Below are positions 38,562-48,343 of a stretch of DNA of 64,000 nucleotides, piece after piece. The stretch is from Bacillus sp. es.036 (GTDB lineage Bacteria; Bacillota; Bacilli; Bacillales; Guptibacillaceae), in contig NZ_PDIZ01000001.1 in NCBI RefSeq assembly GCF_002563635.1, forward strand, positions 868,001-932,000, given 5' to 3'. Each line of letters opens with the position of its first letter. Position 1 is the stretch's first letter. Both the position numbers and the translations under genes were made by a program. The notes below the pieces were generated by a model that saw nothing but the letters and a program-made list of their open reading frames with translations, did not search any database and was not told the DNA's origin.

Positions 38562-39635
38562 ATGGGGATACGAACGAAATTAAGAAGAAATCGAACTCAA
38601 AAAAAAGGAATGCCACCAGGGTCTCTGGTTTATATTGGGGATGAACAAACAGAAGAAGTAACCATTTCAGCTATCGCTTTCGACAGTGATGGAATTGACG
38701 AATACGAGAATGCATCACTTGATGAAGTGAAAACGATGATTGATTCCGAAAAAGTTACTTGGGTTAATGTAAATGGTGTACATAATGTTCAACTAATTGA
38801 TCAAATAAGCAAGCATGTGGGGTTACACCCATTAACAACAGAAGATATTTTAAATACCGAGCATCGACCAAAAATCGATTTTTTTGAAGATCATTTATTG
38901 GCGATTGTAAAAATGCTTGACTTACCAGAAGAAAGCCCGGATCTTGATGATGAGCAAGTGAGTTTTATCTTGATGGAAAATACCGTCATTACTTTCCAGG
39001 AAAAGCGGGGTGATTTATTTGATCCTGTTCGCCTTCAGCTACAAGAAAGTAAGGGGCGTATAAGAAAAAGCGGTTCTGATTTTCTTTTCTATTCGTTACT
39101 CGATGTCATATTTGATCAATACCTTATCATAATGGATGAGATGGATGATCGAATTGCTCAGCTTGAAGGAATGATCATGGAAGATCCTGATAATCATTCG
39201 CTTCAAGATATTAATCAGTATAAGAACACCATCCTTCAATTAAAGAAAACAGTATGGCCTGTTAGAGAAGTTGTGAACAAATTAATTAATCGCAAAGTTT
39301 CTTACATTAAAGAAGATATCTCTTTTTACTTACAAGATATCCATGACCACATCGTTCAGGCGAACGATATGGTCGAAACATCAAGAGGTCAATTATATGG
39401 CTTATTGGATGTGTATTATTCTAGTTTAAGTATGAAAATGAATGAAATTATGAAAGTGTTAACCATCGTTTCCACTATTTTTATTCCATTAACGTTTATT
39501 GCAGGAATTTATGGAATGAACTTCAACAATATGCCTGAATTAAGTTGGGAGTGGAGTTATCCAGCTGTGTGGATTGTGATGATTATCATTACTGGGGTAA
39601 TGCTTGTTTATTTCAAACGGAAAAAGTGGTTCTAG
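38562..39635 (+). CDS. corA: CorA-like divalent cation transporter
   Basis: 357 residues. The large N-terminal cytoplasmic domain includes WVNVNGVHNVQLIDQI and HPLTTEDIL; the C-terminus holds two transmembrane helices with the signature YGMNFNN (GMN motif) between them and a basic end KRKKWF. Family members conduct Mg2+, Co2+ or Ni2+ as pentamers; which ion applies here is not clear. ATG with GAGGTGAAG upstream. The SDR gene follows after 12 bp. Confidence 0.92.
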   Translation: MGIRTKLRRNRTQKKGMPPGSLVYIGDEQTEEVTISAIAFDSDGIDEYENASLDEVKTMIDSEKVTWVNVNGVHNVQLIDQISKHVGLHPLTTEDILNTEHRPKIDFFEDHLLAIVKMLDLPEESPDLDDEQVSFILMENTVITFQEKRGDLFDPVRLQLQESKGRIRKSGSDFLFYSLLDVIFDQYLIIMDEMDDRIAQLEGMIMEDPDNHSLQDINQYKNTILQLKKTVWPVREVVNKLINRKVSYIKEDISFYLQDIHDHIVQANDMVETSRGQLYGLLDVYYSSLSMKMNEIMKVLTIVSTIFIPLTFIAGIYGMNFNNMPELSWEWSYPAVWIVMIIITGVMLVYFKRKKWF

Positions 39636-39647
39636 GAGGAGAAATTG

Positions 39648-40379
39648 ATGGATAAAGTCGCTGTTGTAACAGGTGCTGGTCATGGAATAGGGAGAGGCGT
39701 TGCGATTGCTTTTAGCGAGCAGGGGTATCGCGTTATCCTTGCTGATGTAAATGAAGAAGGTTGCAAAGAAACGAAACGTTTAATGACAAAAGATGCGACA
39801 GATATCATCCTAACAGATGTAAGTGAGCCAGAGGCGATCACCAGTCTTTTTAATAATGTAGAAGAGAAATATGGACGATTAGACATTTTAGTTAACAACG
39901 CAGGATTATCAGAATTCAAGCAAATGGATGAGCTAAGCGTGAACGAATGGGACAAGGTTATAAACACAAATTTAAGAAGCGTTTTTCTTGGGTCACGAGC
40001 AGCGGCAGCCGTAATGAGAAAAAATAACGGAGGATCAATCGTCAACATCGCTTCTACAAGAGCTTCTATGTCAGAACCAAACAGTGAAGCATATGCTGCT
40101 ACGAAGGGTGGAATCGTAGCGCTCACACACGCGCTTGCTATTTCCCTTGCTGACGACCGTATCACCGTCAATTCAATAAGCCCTGGTTGGATTGAAGTGG
40201 AGAATTATGATTCTCTGCGTAAGGTCGATCATGAGCAACACCCGGCAAAAAGAGTGGGGAAACCTTCTGATATTGGACGTGCGTGTCTCTTTCTAACAAA
40301 TGAAGCGAATAATTTTGTGACTGGTGAGAATCTGGTGGTGGATGGTGGCATGACTCGAAAAATGATTTATGAGCATTAA
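39648..40379 (+). CDS. Short-chain dehydrogenase/reductase
   Basis: 243-residue classical SDR: VTGAGHGIGRGVA (cofactor Gly motif), NNAGLSE, IVNIASTRAS with the catalytic Ser, YAATKGG (Tyr/Lys pair) and the C-terminal LVVDGGMT. Resembles glucose-1-dehydrogenase/3-oxoacyl reductase-type enzymes; substrate unknown. ATG 39648 is preferred over TTG 39645 by spacing to AGGAGG. Co-transcribed with corA. Confidence 0.85.
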   Translation: MDKVAVVTGAGHGIGRGVAIAFSEQGYRVILADVNEEGCKETKRLMTKDATDIILTDVSEPEAITSLFNNVEEKYGRLDILVNNAGLSEFKQMDELSVNEWDKVINTNLRSVFLGSRAAAAVMRKNNGGSIVNIASTRASMSEPNSEAYAATKGGIVALTHALAISLADDRITVNSISPGWIEVENYDSLRKVDHEQHPAKRVGKPSDIGRACLFLTNEANNFVTGENLVVDGGMTRKMIYEH

Positions 40380-40481
40380 TTGACTTACAGTTAACGGACA
40401 ATCCCCATTCATGTTACTATAAAAGCAGACCTTCCTTAGAGAAAATTAACAGGGCGAATCATGCTTGAGGGGACGTTTTAA

Positions 40482-40937
40482 ATGGCAAAACATATGGAAG
40501 TACCTAATTTGTATGAAACAGGAATTGAAGATCTTGTAATTTCAGCAGAAAAAGTGGCGCATGTACAGCTGACGAATCCTTTGGAGCACGCAATGCTTAT
40601 CTTGATCAAGTCAGGCTATTCATCGATACCCGTATTAGATACAGAATATCGGTTAAAAGGATTGATCAGTCAGCCGCTAATCCTCGATTCTATATTAGGG
40701 ATTGAGCGAATTGAATTTGAAAAGTTAAGTGAATTAGTTGTCCAGGAAGTCATGAATACGGATATACCGTGCATCAATGAAAAAGATGGTTTTTTTAAAG
40801 GGTTAAAGTTAGCGATTGACCACCCGTTTCTCTGTGTTGTTGATGATGAGAACATCTTCAAAGGTATATTGACGAGAAGAGCGCTTCTTAAATTCGTTAA
40901 CCGTTATTTACATGAATCTTCCGTACGACAGTCATAA
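40482..40937 (+). CDS. darB: Cyclic-di-AMP-binding CBS protein DarB/CbpB (YkuL)
   Basis: 151 residues with two CBS domains and little else, matching B. subtilis YkuL/DarB in size and order: VAHVQLTNPLEHAMLILIKS, YSSIPVLDTEYRLKGLIS, then FLCVVDDENIFKGILTRR. Known for the family: the free protein binds and stimulates Rel and pyruvate carboxylase, and c-di-AMP prevents this. ATG with GAGGGGACG upstream. In B. subtilis ccpC follows directly; here three other genes intervene. Confidence 0.85.
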   Translation: MAKHMEVPNLYETGIEDLVISAEKVAHVQLTNPLEHAMLILIKSGYSSIPVLDTEYRLKGLISQPLILDSILGIERIEFEKLSELVVQEVMNTDIPCINEKDGFFKGLKLAIDHPFLCVVDDENIFKGILTRRALLKFVNRYLHESSVRQS

Positions 40938-40944
40938 AGATTTA

Positions 40945-40970
40945 CCCGGTTCTTTAACCGGGCTTTTTTA
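40945..40970 (+). terminator. Terminator after darB
   Basis: CCCGGTT-CTTT-AACCGGG stem with a T-tail. Confidence 0.85.
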
Positions 40971-40990
40971 CATAGGTGGAGTTGAGAAAA

Positions 40991-42529
40991 ATGAAATCGC
41001 TAACAAATCAAATATCCTATAGTATTAGAAAAAAAGAAACAAACCGACCACTCGTTCTCGGAGCGATTATAATTGGTATGTTTATGGCGGCAATTGAAGG
41101 AACGATTGTTTCCACAGCTATGCCTGGCATTGTAGGTGATCTTGGTGGATTTTCAACATTTAGCTGGGTTTTTTCAGCATACTTATTAATGTCTGCCATC
41201 ACAGTGCTGATTTTCGGGAAACTTTCTGATTTATTTGGAAGAAAGCCTATTTATACGATTGGCGTCGTGATTTTTCTAATCGGGTCACTTTTATGTGGGT
41301 TTGCGGAGTCAATGGAAGCGCTTATCCTTTTTAGGCTCATTCAGGGGATTGGAGCAGGGGCCGTTCAACCGATTGCTCTTACGATTGTAGGAGATATGTA
41401 TACAATGGAAGAAAGAGCGAAAATACAGGGATATCTTGCAAGTGTATGGGGGATTTCAGCTATTGCAGGACCAGCCCTTGGCGGTGTTTTTGTTCAATAC
41501 TTAGATTGGGCCTGGGTTTTTTGGATGAACATCCCGCTTGGTATTTTATCGCTGATTGGGATTGTTCTTCTGCTTCATGAATCCATTGATAAAGAAAGAA
41601 AATCAATCGATTATGCAGGAGCAGCACTTCTACTTATGTCCATCAGTGCGCTAATGGTCGTGTTAATTGAAGGAGGAGTTCACTGGGCTTGGACATCAGC
41701 TCCGATCTTAATTTTCGTCAGTATTTCAATTGTAGCGATGGTTCTGTTTTTTAGAGTAGAACGAAAGGCGAAAGAACCGCTAATGCCACTTGGGATTTGG
41801 CGGGACCCTGTTATCGCTATTTCAAATTCAGTTACGTTTACAACCGGGATGATTTTAATCGGAGTTTCGAGTTTTCTTCCGACATTTGTTCAAGGAGTTA
41901 TGGAAGAGCCCCCTATCATTGCAGGTTTTACCCTTACAACGATGTCGATTGGGTGGCCGATTGCATCAACGATTGCTGGGAAGCTTGTGATCAAAATTGG
42001 ATTTAGAGTCACTTCAGTGCTCGGAGGTATCGCGCTTATTAGTGGTTCTGCCATCTATCTTTTAATGACTCCTGCACTTGGCCCTATTTTTGCAGGAGTT
42101 GGTTCGTTTTTCATTGGGGTAGGAATGGGGTTAACCTCTACAACGTTTATCGTAGCCATTCAAAGCGCTGTCTCATGGAAACAGAGAGGCATTGCAACTG
42201 CTACAAATATGTTTATGAGAACATTAGGAAGTGCAGTCGGTGCAGCATTACTTGGCGGTATTTTAAATAGCCGTCTGCAGAAATACTTAGCAAATCATAC
42301 CTCAAGTGATGAGGTGAATATCAATACAGCGAATCAGTTACTTGATGAAGCAAAGAGAAAAAGTCTTGACCCAACAGTTCTTGAACTGTTACAAAATGGA
42401 TTAACTACTTCATTAAAATGGGTATATGGGGGAGTAGCTGTCTTCGCACTCATAAGTTTTGTTCTGGTTCTTTTTTTACCCAAAAAAGCGGAGTCAACTT
42501 CCGACGAAAAAGAATTTCATCATGAATAA
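40991..42529 (+). CDS. MFS drug exporter, DHA2 (14-TMS) family
   Basis: 512 residues with about 14 predicted membrane helices. Motif A GKLSDLFGRKPIY, motif C-like SAIAGPALGGVFV and the N-terminal AAIEGTIVSTAMPGIVGDLGG identify the EmrB/QacA family, whose members export drugs using the proton gradient. ATG 40991 is taken over an in-frame start 15 bases earlier because GGTGGAG then lies at normal spacing. Flanked by terminators on both sides, it is a self-contained unit inserted between darB and ccpC relative to B. subtilis. Confidence 0.88.
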   Translation: MKSLTNQISYSIRKKETNRPLVLGAIIIGMFMAAIEGTIVSTAMPGIVGDLGGFSTFSWVFSAYLLMSAITVLIFGKLSDLFGRKPIYTIGVVIFLIGSLLCGFAESMEALILFRLIQGIGAGAVQPIALTIVGDMYTMEERAKIQGYLASVWGISAIAGPALGGVFVQYLDWAWVFWMNIPLGILSLIGIVLLLHESIDKERKSIDYAGAALLLMSISALMVVLIEGGVHWAWTSAPILIFVSISIVAMVLFFRVERKAKEPLMPLGIWRDPVIAISNSVTFTTGMILIGVSSFLPTFVQGVMEEPPIIAGFTLTTMSIGWPIASTIAGKLVIKIGFRVTSVLGGIALISGSAIYLLMTPALGPIFAGVGSFFIGVGMGLTSTTFIVAIQSAVSWKQRGIATATNMFMRTLGSAVGAALLGGILNSRLQKYLANHTSSDEVNINTANQLLDEAKRKSLDPTVLELLQNGLTTSLKWVYGGVAVFALISFVLVLFLPKKAESTSDEKEFHHE

Positions 42530-42537
42530 AATTGAGG

Positions 42538-42567
42538 AAAAACCCGGCTCGGTCAAGAGTCGGGTTT
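42538..42567. terminator. Terminator between convergent MFS and VOC genes
   Basis: AAACCCG and CGGGTTT stem around a 16-base loop; the T-tail is on the minus strand. Confidence 0.7.
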
Positions 42568-42933
42568 AGCTATACGTGAAAGGAATTCAATTCGATTACA
42601 GAAAGGATCAAAGAAGGTAAAGCGCTGAAGACCTTCGATTGGTGTTTCTTCTTGAATCGTAATGCCACGTTTTTCGAGATACGCTCTTACATCATTTAGG
42701 TTATTAATCTCAAATGCAGGGTGTCTTTTACCAGGAATGATCGTGTCCTCTGTTCCAATATGAAGCTCAATGTTCGCTCCTTTAAGCCAGAAGCCACCAT
42801 TTTTCTTTAACGCTTCTGGTTTATTTATTTCTACAAAGCCTAATGTTTCAATATAGAATTGTTTCGCTTTCTCTTCCTTCCCTGTCGGTATGCAAATTTG
42901 AACATGGTGAAGGCGTAGATAGTCGATAACCAT
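42553..42933 (-). CDS. VOC-family protein
   Basis: 126 residues: LRLHHVQICIPTGKEEKAKQ (metal His), FYIETLGFVE, HPAFEINNLNDVRAYLEKRG and FTFFDPFCNRIEFLSR (metal Glu near the end). Same fold as the protein at 37562 but clearly divergent. GTG or ATG at 42933 with AGGAGTGAG upstream. It follows the TauE gene by 12 bp in one operon. Substrate unknown. Confidence 0.78.
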   Translation of the reverse strand: MVIDYLRLHHVQICIPTGKEEKAKQFYIETLGFVEINKPEALKKNGGFWLKGANIELHIGTEDTIIPGKRHPAFEINNLNDVRAYLEKRGITIQEETPIEGLQRFTFFDPFCNRIEFLSRIAKPDS

Positions 42934-42945
42934 TTCAGCTCACTC

Positions 42946-43719
42946 CTAAAATTGAGTTTTTATAAGGCTATAGCAAACTTGAAAAATCAAAAGAATCGTC
43001 ATCGACCGTAGTAACCAGTTTACTTGACGAAAAGAAAGTTTATTTGCCATTCGAACAGAAAGTTGAGCCCCGGTAATGGATCCAGCTGCAAGAGGAAGGG
43101 CAATTGCCATACTAAGATGACCGTTAAGTAAATAGACGATGACGGCTCCCGTACAGCTTAAAAATGTATTAAATCTTGTGAGTCCAATGGAAGTCAGATA
43201 GGCGATTCCGCTTTGACGAAAGAGATGCATCTGTAGGGTCGCCTGTCCAGGACCGAATGTTCCGTCATACCACCCAATAAGACCAATGAAAGGCAAAGAT
43301 TTACCGGGTACCTTATGCGATGAATGATTTGACTGCCCTTTTTTTATAAAGGATAAAGCTAATGCAAGAACAAGCATTGTACCTGCGAAAATTTGAAGGG
43401 CCTGCTCGGAAAGTAAGGAGGCAAATAGACCACCAAGAACGCCACCACATAGCGCAATAGGGCCAGTTTTTAGTGCTTCCTTCATTGATAATTCTTTTCT
43501 CTTCAATAATACATAAAAGCTAGAGAATGAGCTTAGCATATTGGAAAACTTGTTCGCTGAAATAATAGAATGAATGGGAAGGCCTAGTAACATCATCGAA
43601 GGCACGTTAATCAGACCTCCGCTTCCTGATAAAGTGCCGACAAAGGTGGCAATAAGCCCAATGCCAAATAAGAAAAGCGAATCCATGAACATCATCTCCA
43701 TACGAAAGATCTCATTCAT
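42946..43719 (-). CDS. TauE/SafE sulfite exporter-family membrane protein
   Basis: 257 residues with about eight hydrophobic helices and the family repeats GTLSGSGGLINVPSMMLLGL and ALCGGVLGGLFASLL. The family exports sulfite, sulfoacetate or related anions; no substrate can be assigned. ATG 43719 has AAAGGTGA 8 bases upstream; a second ATG 33 bases on, after GGAG, is also possible. Divergent from ccpC with about 100 bp between, so both may be regulated from that intergenic region. Confidence 0.85.
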   Translation of the reverse strand: MNEIFRMEMMFMDSLFLFGIGLIATFVGTLSGSGGLINVPSMMLLGLPIHSIISANKFSNMLSSFSSFYVLLKRKELSMKEALKTGPIALCGGVLGGLFASLLSEQALQIFAGTMLVLALALSFIKKGQSNHSSHKVPGKSLPFIGLIGWYDGTFGPGQATLQMHLFRQSGIAYLTSIGLTRFNTFLSCTGAVIVYLLNGHLSMAIALPLAAGSITGAQLSVRMANKLSFRQVNWLLRSMTILLIFQVCYSLIKTQF

Positions 43720-43820
43720 AGTATAGTCACCTTTCTTCCATAATGAAATTAGATTATAATAATGAATTACGATAAGTTATTCTTATAATTAAATCTTATT
43801 GGTGAGAAAGGAGGGCTTCG

Positions 43821-44678
43821 ATGAGCTCTGAATATCAAGTGTTATCGATCCTAGCTGAAGAAGCAAATATGCGAAGAGCCGCTGAAAGATTGTATGTTTC
43901 CCAACCAGCGTTAAGTCAACGACTTCAAACAATTGAAAAAGCGTGGGGTGTTCCGATTTTTCTTAGATCCCAAAGAGGATTAACGATTACACCAGCGGGT
44001 GAGCGAATTATTGCTTTTGCGAATGATACGATTCGGAGAGAAGAAAAAGTGTTTGAAGCGTTGACTGCGTTAAGCTCAGAAGTTCACGGAACGTTAAAAT
44101 TAGCTGTTGCGTCGATTATTGGACAATATTGGCTTCCGGCAGTGTTGAAGAAGTTTGTTGAACATTATCCAAGCGTAAAAATCTCACTTGTTACAGGATG
44201 GAGCAGTGACATTTTACGCTACTTGTATGAAGATGATATTCACATTGGGATCATTCGAGGAAAGCCGGATTGGCGAGGGAGAAGTCAGTACTTGCTTTCA
44301 GATGAGCTTTACCTTGTGGATACAGCGATTCAATCGATGGAAGAGTTGAAGGAAACAGAAAAACCGTTTATCCAGTTTAAGAGTGATTCGACTTATTTTC
44401 AGGAAATACAAGAGTGGTGGCAAACTCAGTCATTCGCACCCCCAAAGAAAACGATCGTCGTAGATCAAATTGAAACGTGTAAGCAGATGGCGTTAAATGG
44501 GATCGGCTATGCCATACTACCTTCGATTAGCATTACAGAGAATGATAAAGAGTATTTTCGCATTCCTCTAAAAGATGGTGAGGGATTGCCATTAAAGAGA
44601 GATACGTGGTTATTAACCAATGATACCGCAATGCAATTGAAGCAAGTTCAAAAGTTTGTGGAATTATTAAGTGAATAG
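43821..44678 (+). CDS. ccpC: LysR-type regulator CcpC
   Basis: 285 residues. N-terminal winged helix: AAERLYVSQPALSQRLQTIE, AWGVPIFLRSQRGLTITPAG. The effector domain has VASIIGQYWLPAVLKKFVE, LVTGWSSDILRYLYEDD and VDQIETCKQMALNGIGYAI, which match my memory of B. subtilis CcpC closely. In B. subtilis CcpC represses citB and citZ and responds to citrate. ATG with AAAGGAGGG. It lies divergent to the TauE gene and upstream of dapH, in the general order darB ... ccpC ... dapH of B. subtilis with ykuN-O-P missing. Confidence 0.85.
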   Translation: MSSEYQVLSILAEEANMRRAAERLYVSQPALSQRLQTIEKAWGVPIFLRSQRGLTITPAGERIIAFANDTIRREEKVFEALTALSSEVHGTLKLAVASIIGQYWLPAVLKKFVEHYPSVKISLVTGWSSDILRYLYEDDIHIGIIRGKPDWRGRSQYLLSDELYLVDTAIQSMEELKETEKPFIQFKSDSTYFQEIQEWWQTQSFAPPKKTIVVDQIETCKQMALNGIGYAILPSISITENDKEYFRIPLKDGEGLPLKRDTWLLTNDTAMQLKQVQKFVELLSE

Positions 44679-44772
44679 CTTGTAAGATTAGACTTCACGT
44701 AAACGATCATGTACGATAAAATGTGTAACATGCTTTGTTTTATAAGCATGATAACAAAGGAGGAATTTTCCA

Positions 44773-45492
44773 ATGAAAATGATGGATGCAAACGAAATTA
44801 TTAGCTTTATTCAAAACAGTGAGAAATCAACTCCTGTGAAAGTACATATTAAAGGAAACCTTGAAGGAATTGACTTTGGTAGTAACACGAAGTCATTCAT
44901 TACAGGGAATACTGGTGTTCTTTTCGGAGAGTGGAAAGACATTAAAAAGGCACTTGACTCTGAAGCTTCAAATATTGAAGATTACGTTGTAGAAAACGAT
45001 CGCCGTAATTCTGCAATTCCAATGCTTGATCTTAAAGGTATTCAAGCACGTATTGAGCCTGGAGCTGTTATTCGCGATCAAGTGGAAATTGGAAATAACG
45101 CTGTTATCATGATGGGCGCAATGATCAATATTGGATCTGTTGTGGGTGAAGGAACTATGATCGACATGAACGTTGTTCTTGGTGGACGTGCGACTGTCGG
45201 TAAGAACTGTCATATCGGCGCAGGTTCTGTTCTTGCAGGTGTTATTGAGCCTCCATCTGCTAGCCCTGTTGTCATCGAAGACGATGTTGTGATTGGTGCA
45301 AACGCAGTCGTTCTAGAAGGCGTGAAAGTAGGAAAAGGTTCAGTAGTTGCAGCTGGTGCGATTGTCACAGAAGATGTTCCAGAGTATACGCTAGTTGCTG
45401 GAACACCAGCACGAGTACTTAAGAAAATTGATGATCAAACTCGTTCGAAAACAGAAATCAAAAAAGAGCTTCGTCAGCTACAAAACGACTAA
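44773..45492 (+). CDS. dapH: Tetrahydrodipicolinate N-acetyltransferase DapH
   Basis: 239 residues; acetylates tetrahydrodipicolinate using acetyl-CoA in the acetylase branch of lysine/meso-diaminopimelate synthesis. The N-terminus [16 protein letters not shown] and the left-handed beta-helix built from hexapeptide repeats ([52 protein letters not shown]) are nearly identical in my memory to B. subtilis YkuQ/DapH. ATG with AAAGGAGG 8 bases upstream. ykuR follows after 5 bp with a weak own ribosome site, so it is translationally coupled. Confidence 0.95.
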   Translation: MKMMDANEIISFIQNSEKSTPVKVHIKGNLEGIDFGSNTKSFITGNTGVLFGEWKDIKKALDSEASNIEDYVVENDRRNSAIPMLDLKGIQARIEPGAVIRDQVEIGNNAVIMMGAMINIGSVVGEGTMIDMNVVLGGRATVGKNCHIGAGSVLAGVIEPPSASPVVIEDDVVIGANAVVLEGVKVGKGSVVAAGAIVTEDVPEYTLVAGTPARVLKKIDDQTRSKTEIKKELRQLQND

Positions 45493-45497
45493 TTCCG

Positions 45498-46613
45498 ATG
45501 GATATGACATCTGTCCGAAGAGATTTACATCGAATTCCTGAACTAGGTTTCCAGGAATTTAAGACGCAGCAGTATTTGCTTCATTTTATTGAAAACTTAC
45601 CACAGGACCGTCTCCAGGTGAAAACCTGGAGAACGGGTATTCTTGTGTTAGTTCAAGGAGAAAGTCCGTCAAAAACAATCGGGTATCGAACCGATATTGA
45701 TGGCCTTCCGATTAAGGAAGAGACTGGGTATGAGTTTCAATCTGAGCATGAAGGATACATGCACGCATGTGGACATGATCTTCATATGACAATTGCACTC
45801 TCAATCCTTGAATACTATGCAACTCATTGCGTGAAAGATAATTTGTTATTTGTTTTTCAACCGGCAGAAGAAGGCCCGGGCGGTGCGCTACCAATGCTAG
45901 ATAGTGAAGAGTTTAAAGCGTGGAAGCCTGATCAAATGATGGCATTACACATAGCGCCTGAATATCCAGTTGGAACGATCGCAACAAGACCGGGTTTGCT
46001 TTTTGCGAATACATCTGAGCTGTTTATTGATTTAACTGGTAAAGGTGGGCATGCCGCATACCCACATCATACGCGTGATATGGTCGTTGCTTCTAGCCAT
46101 CTTGTTACCCAGTTTCAATCTATTGTAGCGAGGAATGTCGATCCGCTCGACTCAGCTGTTGTCACAGTTGGGAAGATCGACGGAGGTACGAAGCAAAACA
46201 TCATTGCAGAAAAAGCGCGATTAGAAGGTACAATTCGTACGCTTTCGGCTGATTCAATGTCAAAAGTAAAGACACGTATTGAAGCGATGGTAAGAGGGGT
46301 TGAGGCCTCATTTGAGTGTAAAGCTTCTATTGATTACGGTTCAAACTATTATCAAGTGAACAATACGCCTGAGCACGTACAGACGTTTATGGATAACATG
46401 AAGCGTCTTTCTGACGTATCATTAGTTGAATGCCGAGAAGCCATGACTGGTGAAGATTTTGGTTATTTCTTAAAAGAAATTCCTGGATTTATGTTCTGGC
46501 TTGGTGTAAATTCTTCATCGGGTCTTCATACATCTACATTAAAACCAGATGAATCGGCAATGGAGACGGCGTACCTTGCGCTAACATCCTACTTAAATGA
46601 AATAGCAAACTAA
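45498..46613 (+). CDS. ykuR: N-acetyldiaminopimelate deacetylase (M20 family, YkuR)
   Basis: 371 residues; removes the acetyl group from N-acetyl-LL-diaminopimelate after the DapH and aminotransferase steps. The M20 motifs are [10 protein letters not shown] (metal His), [10 protein letters not shown] (catalytic Glu) and GGHAAYPHH, with [11 protein letters not shown] near the end. It starts 5 bp after dapH; no strong ribosome site, consistent with coupling. Terminator follows. Confidence 0.93.
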   Translation: MDMTSVRRDLHRIPELGFQEFKTQQYLLHFIENLPQDRLQVKTWRTGILVLVQGESPSKTIGYRTDIDGLPIKEETGYEFQSEHEGYMHACGHDLHMTIALSILEYYATHCVKDNLLFVFQPAEEGPGGALPMLDSEEFKAWKPDQMMALHIAPEYPVGTIATRPGLLFANTSELFIDLTGKGGHAAYPHHTRDMVVASSHLVTQFQSIVARNVDPLDSAVVTVGKIDGGTKQNIIAEKARLEGTIRTLSADSMSKVKTRIEAMVRGVEASFECKASIDYGSNYYQVNNTPEHVQTFMDNMKRLSDVSLVECREAMTGEDFGYFLKEIPGFMFWLGVNSSSGLHTSTLKPDESAMETAYLALTSYLNEIAN

Positions 46614-46620
46614 GTACATG

Positions 46621-46652
46621 AGCCTTCAGGTAACTATACCTGAAGGCTTTTA
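46621..46652 (+). terminator. Terminator of dapH-ykuR
   Basis: AGCCTTCAGGT-AACTAT-ACCTGAAGGCT perfect stem with T-tail. Confidence 0.92.
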
Positions 46653-46737
46653 ACGTTTCGTAGTGTATATTTCAACGATCGTTGGGGAACATAAGGGGGT
46701 GTCATGTTACATAATTAAAAGGGAAGGATTGATTAAA

Positions 46738-46980
46738 ATGAAACGAATCGCTGTTGAAGACACGCTTTCTGATGTGGCTCAAGCTTTACAAGCAAAAGGA
46801 TATGAGGTTGTATCTCTAAAGCAAGAAAGTGATGCAAATGGCTGTGACTGTTGTGTTGTCTCTGGTCAGGATCAAAATGTGATGGGGATGCAGTCGGTTA
46901 GTACGCAAGGATCAGTGATTAATGCGGATGGCATGACAGCTGATCAAGTATGTCAGCAAGTGGACAGTCGCTACCAATAA
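46738..46980 (+). CDS. ykuS: UPF0180 protein YkuS
   Basis: 80 residues: [39 protein letters not shown] and [12 protein letters not shown]. Length, the Cys-x-Cys-Cys patch and position after ykuR match B. subtilis YkuS. No known function. ATG 46738 with GGGAAGG 9 bases upstream; the open frame before it has no site. Followed by a strong terminator. Confidence 0.85.
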   Translation: MKRIAVEDTLSDVAQALQAKGYEVVSLKQESDANGCDCCVVSGQDQNVMGMQSVSTQGSVINADGMTADQVCQQVDSRYQ

Positions 46981-46987
46981 GAAACGC

Positions 46988-47020
46988 AAAAAAACCCCTA
47001 ATGCGATATTAGGGGTTTTT
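46988..47020. terminator. Bidirectional terminator
   Basis: AAAAACCCCTAAT and ATTAGGGGTTTTT around a short loop, between ykuS and the convergent chaB-like gene. Confidence 0.9.
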
Positions 47021-47026
47021 GCTTAG

Positions 47027-47233
47027 CTATTCATTATCTTTTTTTACCCAGTTTCCATCGTTATTCTTTTCGTATTTCTCTTCCACTGCACTCCAAGCGA
47101 CTTTAAAGGCCGTTTTCTCAGCATCATATTGCTCAGAAGCGGAGTTGAACGCTTCTTTGAAAATATCCTGTGCGTGGCTCGGTAAGTTGTCTTTCACTTG
47201 ATCTGGCAATTCACTTTTAGAATTGTAAGGCAA
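47027..47233 (-). CDS. chaB: ChaB-family small protein
   Basis: 68 residues of the ChaB family: LPYNSKSELPDQVKDNLPSH, AQDIFKEAFNSA, AFKVAWSAVEEKYEK. Family members are named as cation transport regulators in E. coli but no mechanism is established. I place the start at TTG 47233, giving MPYNS like other ChaB proteins and 10 bases after AGGAG; the GTG 9 bases earlier almost touches that site. Downstream of and convergent to ykuS. Confidence 0.8.
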   Translation of the reverse strand: MPYNSKSELPDQVKDNLPSHAQDIFKEAFNSASEQYDAEKTAFKVAWSAVEEKYEKNNDGNWVKKDNE

Positions 47234-47293
47234 CTGAATCACACTCCTGTTTTGTATGTGTGATTATATTACCCATGAAAAATCGGTGTTAAA

Positions 47294-48130
47294 CTACTGT
47301 TCTTTCTTTTCGATAAATACTTGGTGAGGAAATGGAATTTCAATTCCGTTGGCATCAAGTGCTTCTTTAATTTCTTTGCGAAGCTGTCGTTCCACACCCC
47401 ATTGTTCCATGTTTTGTGTTCGACATAGTACACGAAGAACAACATCAGATGAACCAAGATTTTGCACGCCTAGAACATCAGGTCCTTCGACAACGGCTTC
47501 GTTTGTTGCAGCAACGTTGTCACATACTTTTTGAATGACCCGGATCGCTTCATCAATGTTGTCACTGTAAGAAATGCCGATGTCAACAAGCGCCCGCATG
47601 TTACCACGAGAATGGTTGCTTAGTGAGCTAATTTCACGGTTAGGTACATAGTTCAATGTTCCATCGAATGAACGGATATGTGTGGTACGAAGACCAACTT
47701 CCTCTACAATTCCACCGAAACCGCCTGCAGTGACGTAATCACCAACATCCATTTGCTTCTCAAGAAGAATGAAGAAACCTGTGACAACGTCACTCACAAG
47801 ACCTTGAGCCCCAAAACCGACAGCAAGTCCGATAATACCGGCCCCAGCAATTAACGCTTTAATGTCAAAGCCAAATGTTTCAAAAATAATAGCAACAGCC
47901 ATAAAGAGTAGAATGTACGTAAAAATGCTTTTTGATAGATTCTTCAGCGTGTTCGCTCTTCCAGGGCTCATGTTTTGTTTCTCAGATACTTGAGTAAAGG
48001 TTCGTTCAATAAATCGGTTTCCAATTGCTTTTACAATGGCGTAAATGATTAAGATAGCAATAAGCTTAAGAACAATTATGCCCGTATCCACTAAGAAACC
48101 TTCCCAGTTAATGTTGTCAAATAAATTCAA
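47294..48130 (-). CDS. ykuT: MscS-type mechanosensitive channel YkuT
   Basis: 278 residues. Two N-terminal membrane helices, then the pore-lining TM3 ALIAGAGIIGLAVGFGAQGL and the beta domain GFFILLEKQMDVGDYV, VEEVGLRTTHIRSFDG and VPNREISSLSN of the MscS family. It releases solutes on hypo-osmotic shock. ATG with GGAGGAAGTC upstream. Order ykuR-ykuS-ykuT agrees with B. subtilis. Confidence 0.93.
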   Translation of the reverse strand: MNLFDNINWEGFLVDTGIIVLKLIAILIIYAIVKAIGNRFIERTFTQVSEKQNMSPGRANTLKNLSKSIFTYILLFMAVAIIFETFGFDIKALIAGAGIIGLAVGFGAQGLVSDVVTGFFILLEKQMDVGDYVTAGGFGGIVEEVGLRTTHIRSFDGTLNYVPNREISSLSNHSRGNMRALVDIGISYSDNIDEAIRVIQKVCDNVAATNEAVVEGPDVLGVQNLGSSDVVLRVLCRTQNMEQWGVERQLRKEIKEALDANGIEIPFPHQVFIEKKEQ

Positions 48131-48343
48131 TAGACTTCCTCCTTTGGTTCCTACTACATAAATAGGATAAGCACTCGGTCAAATTATAGCGAAAATTGTC
48201 ATCATAATTCAAGTAAAGCGTTAATACGCGACGAATGAAATGATTTTCGATATACTAAAACTACCCTGTTTAGTACGCGGTAAACGTGGGTACGATAGTG
48301 GGGGAAGGTAATTAACCCACATTAAATTAATTATCATTTAATA

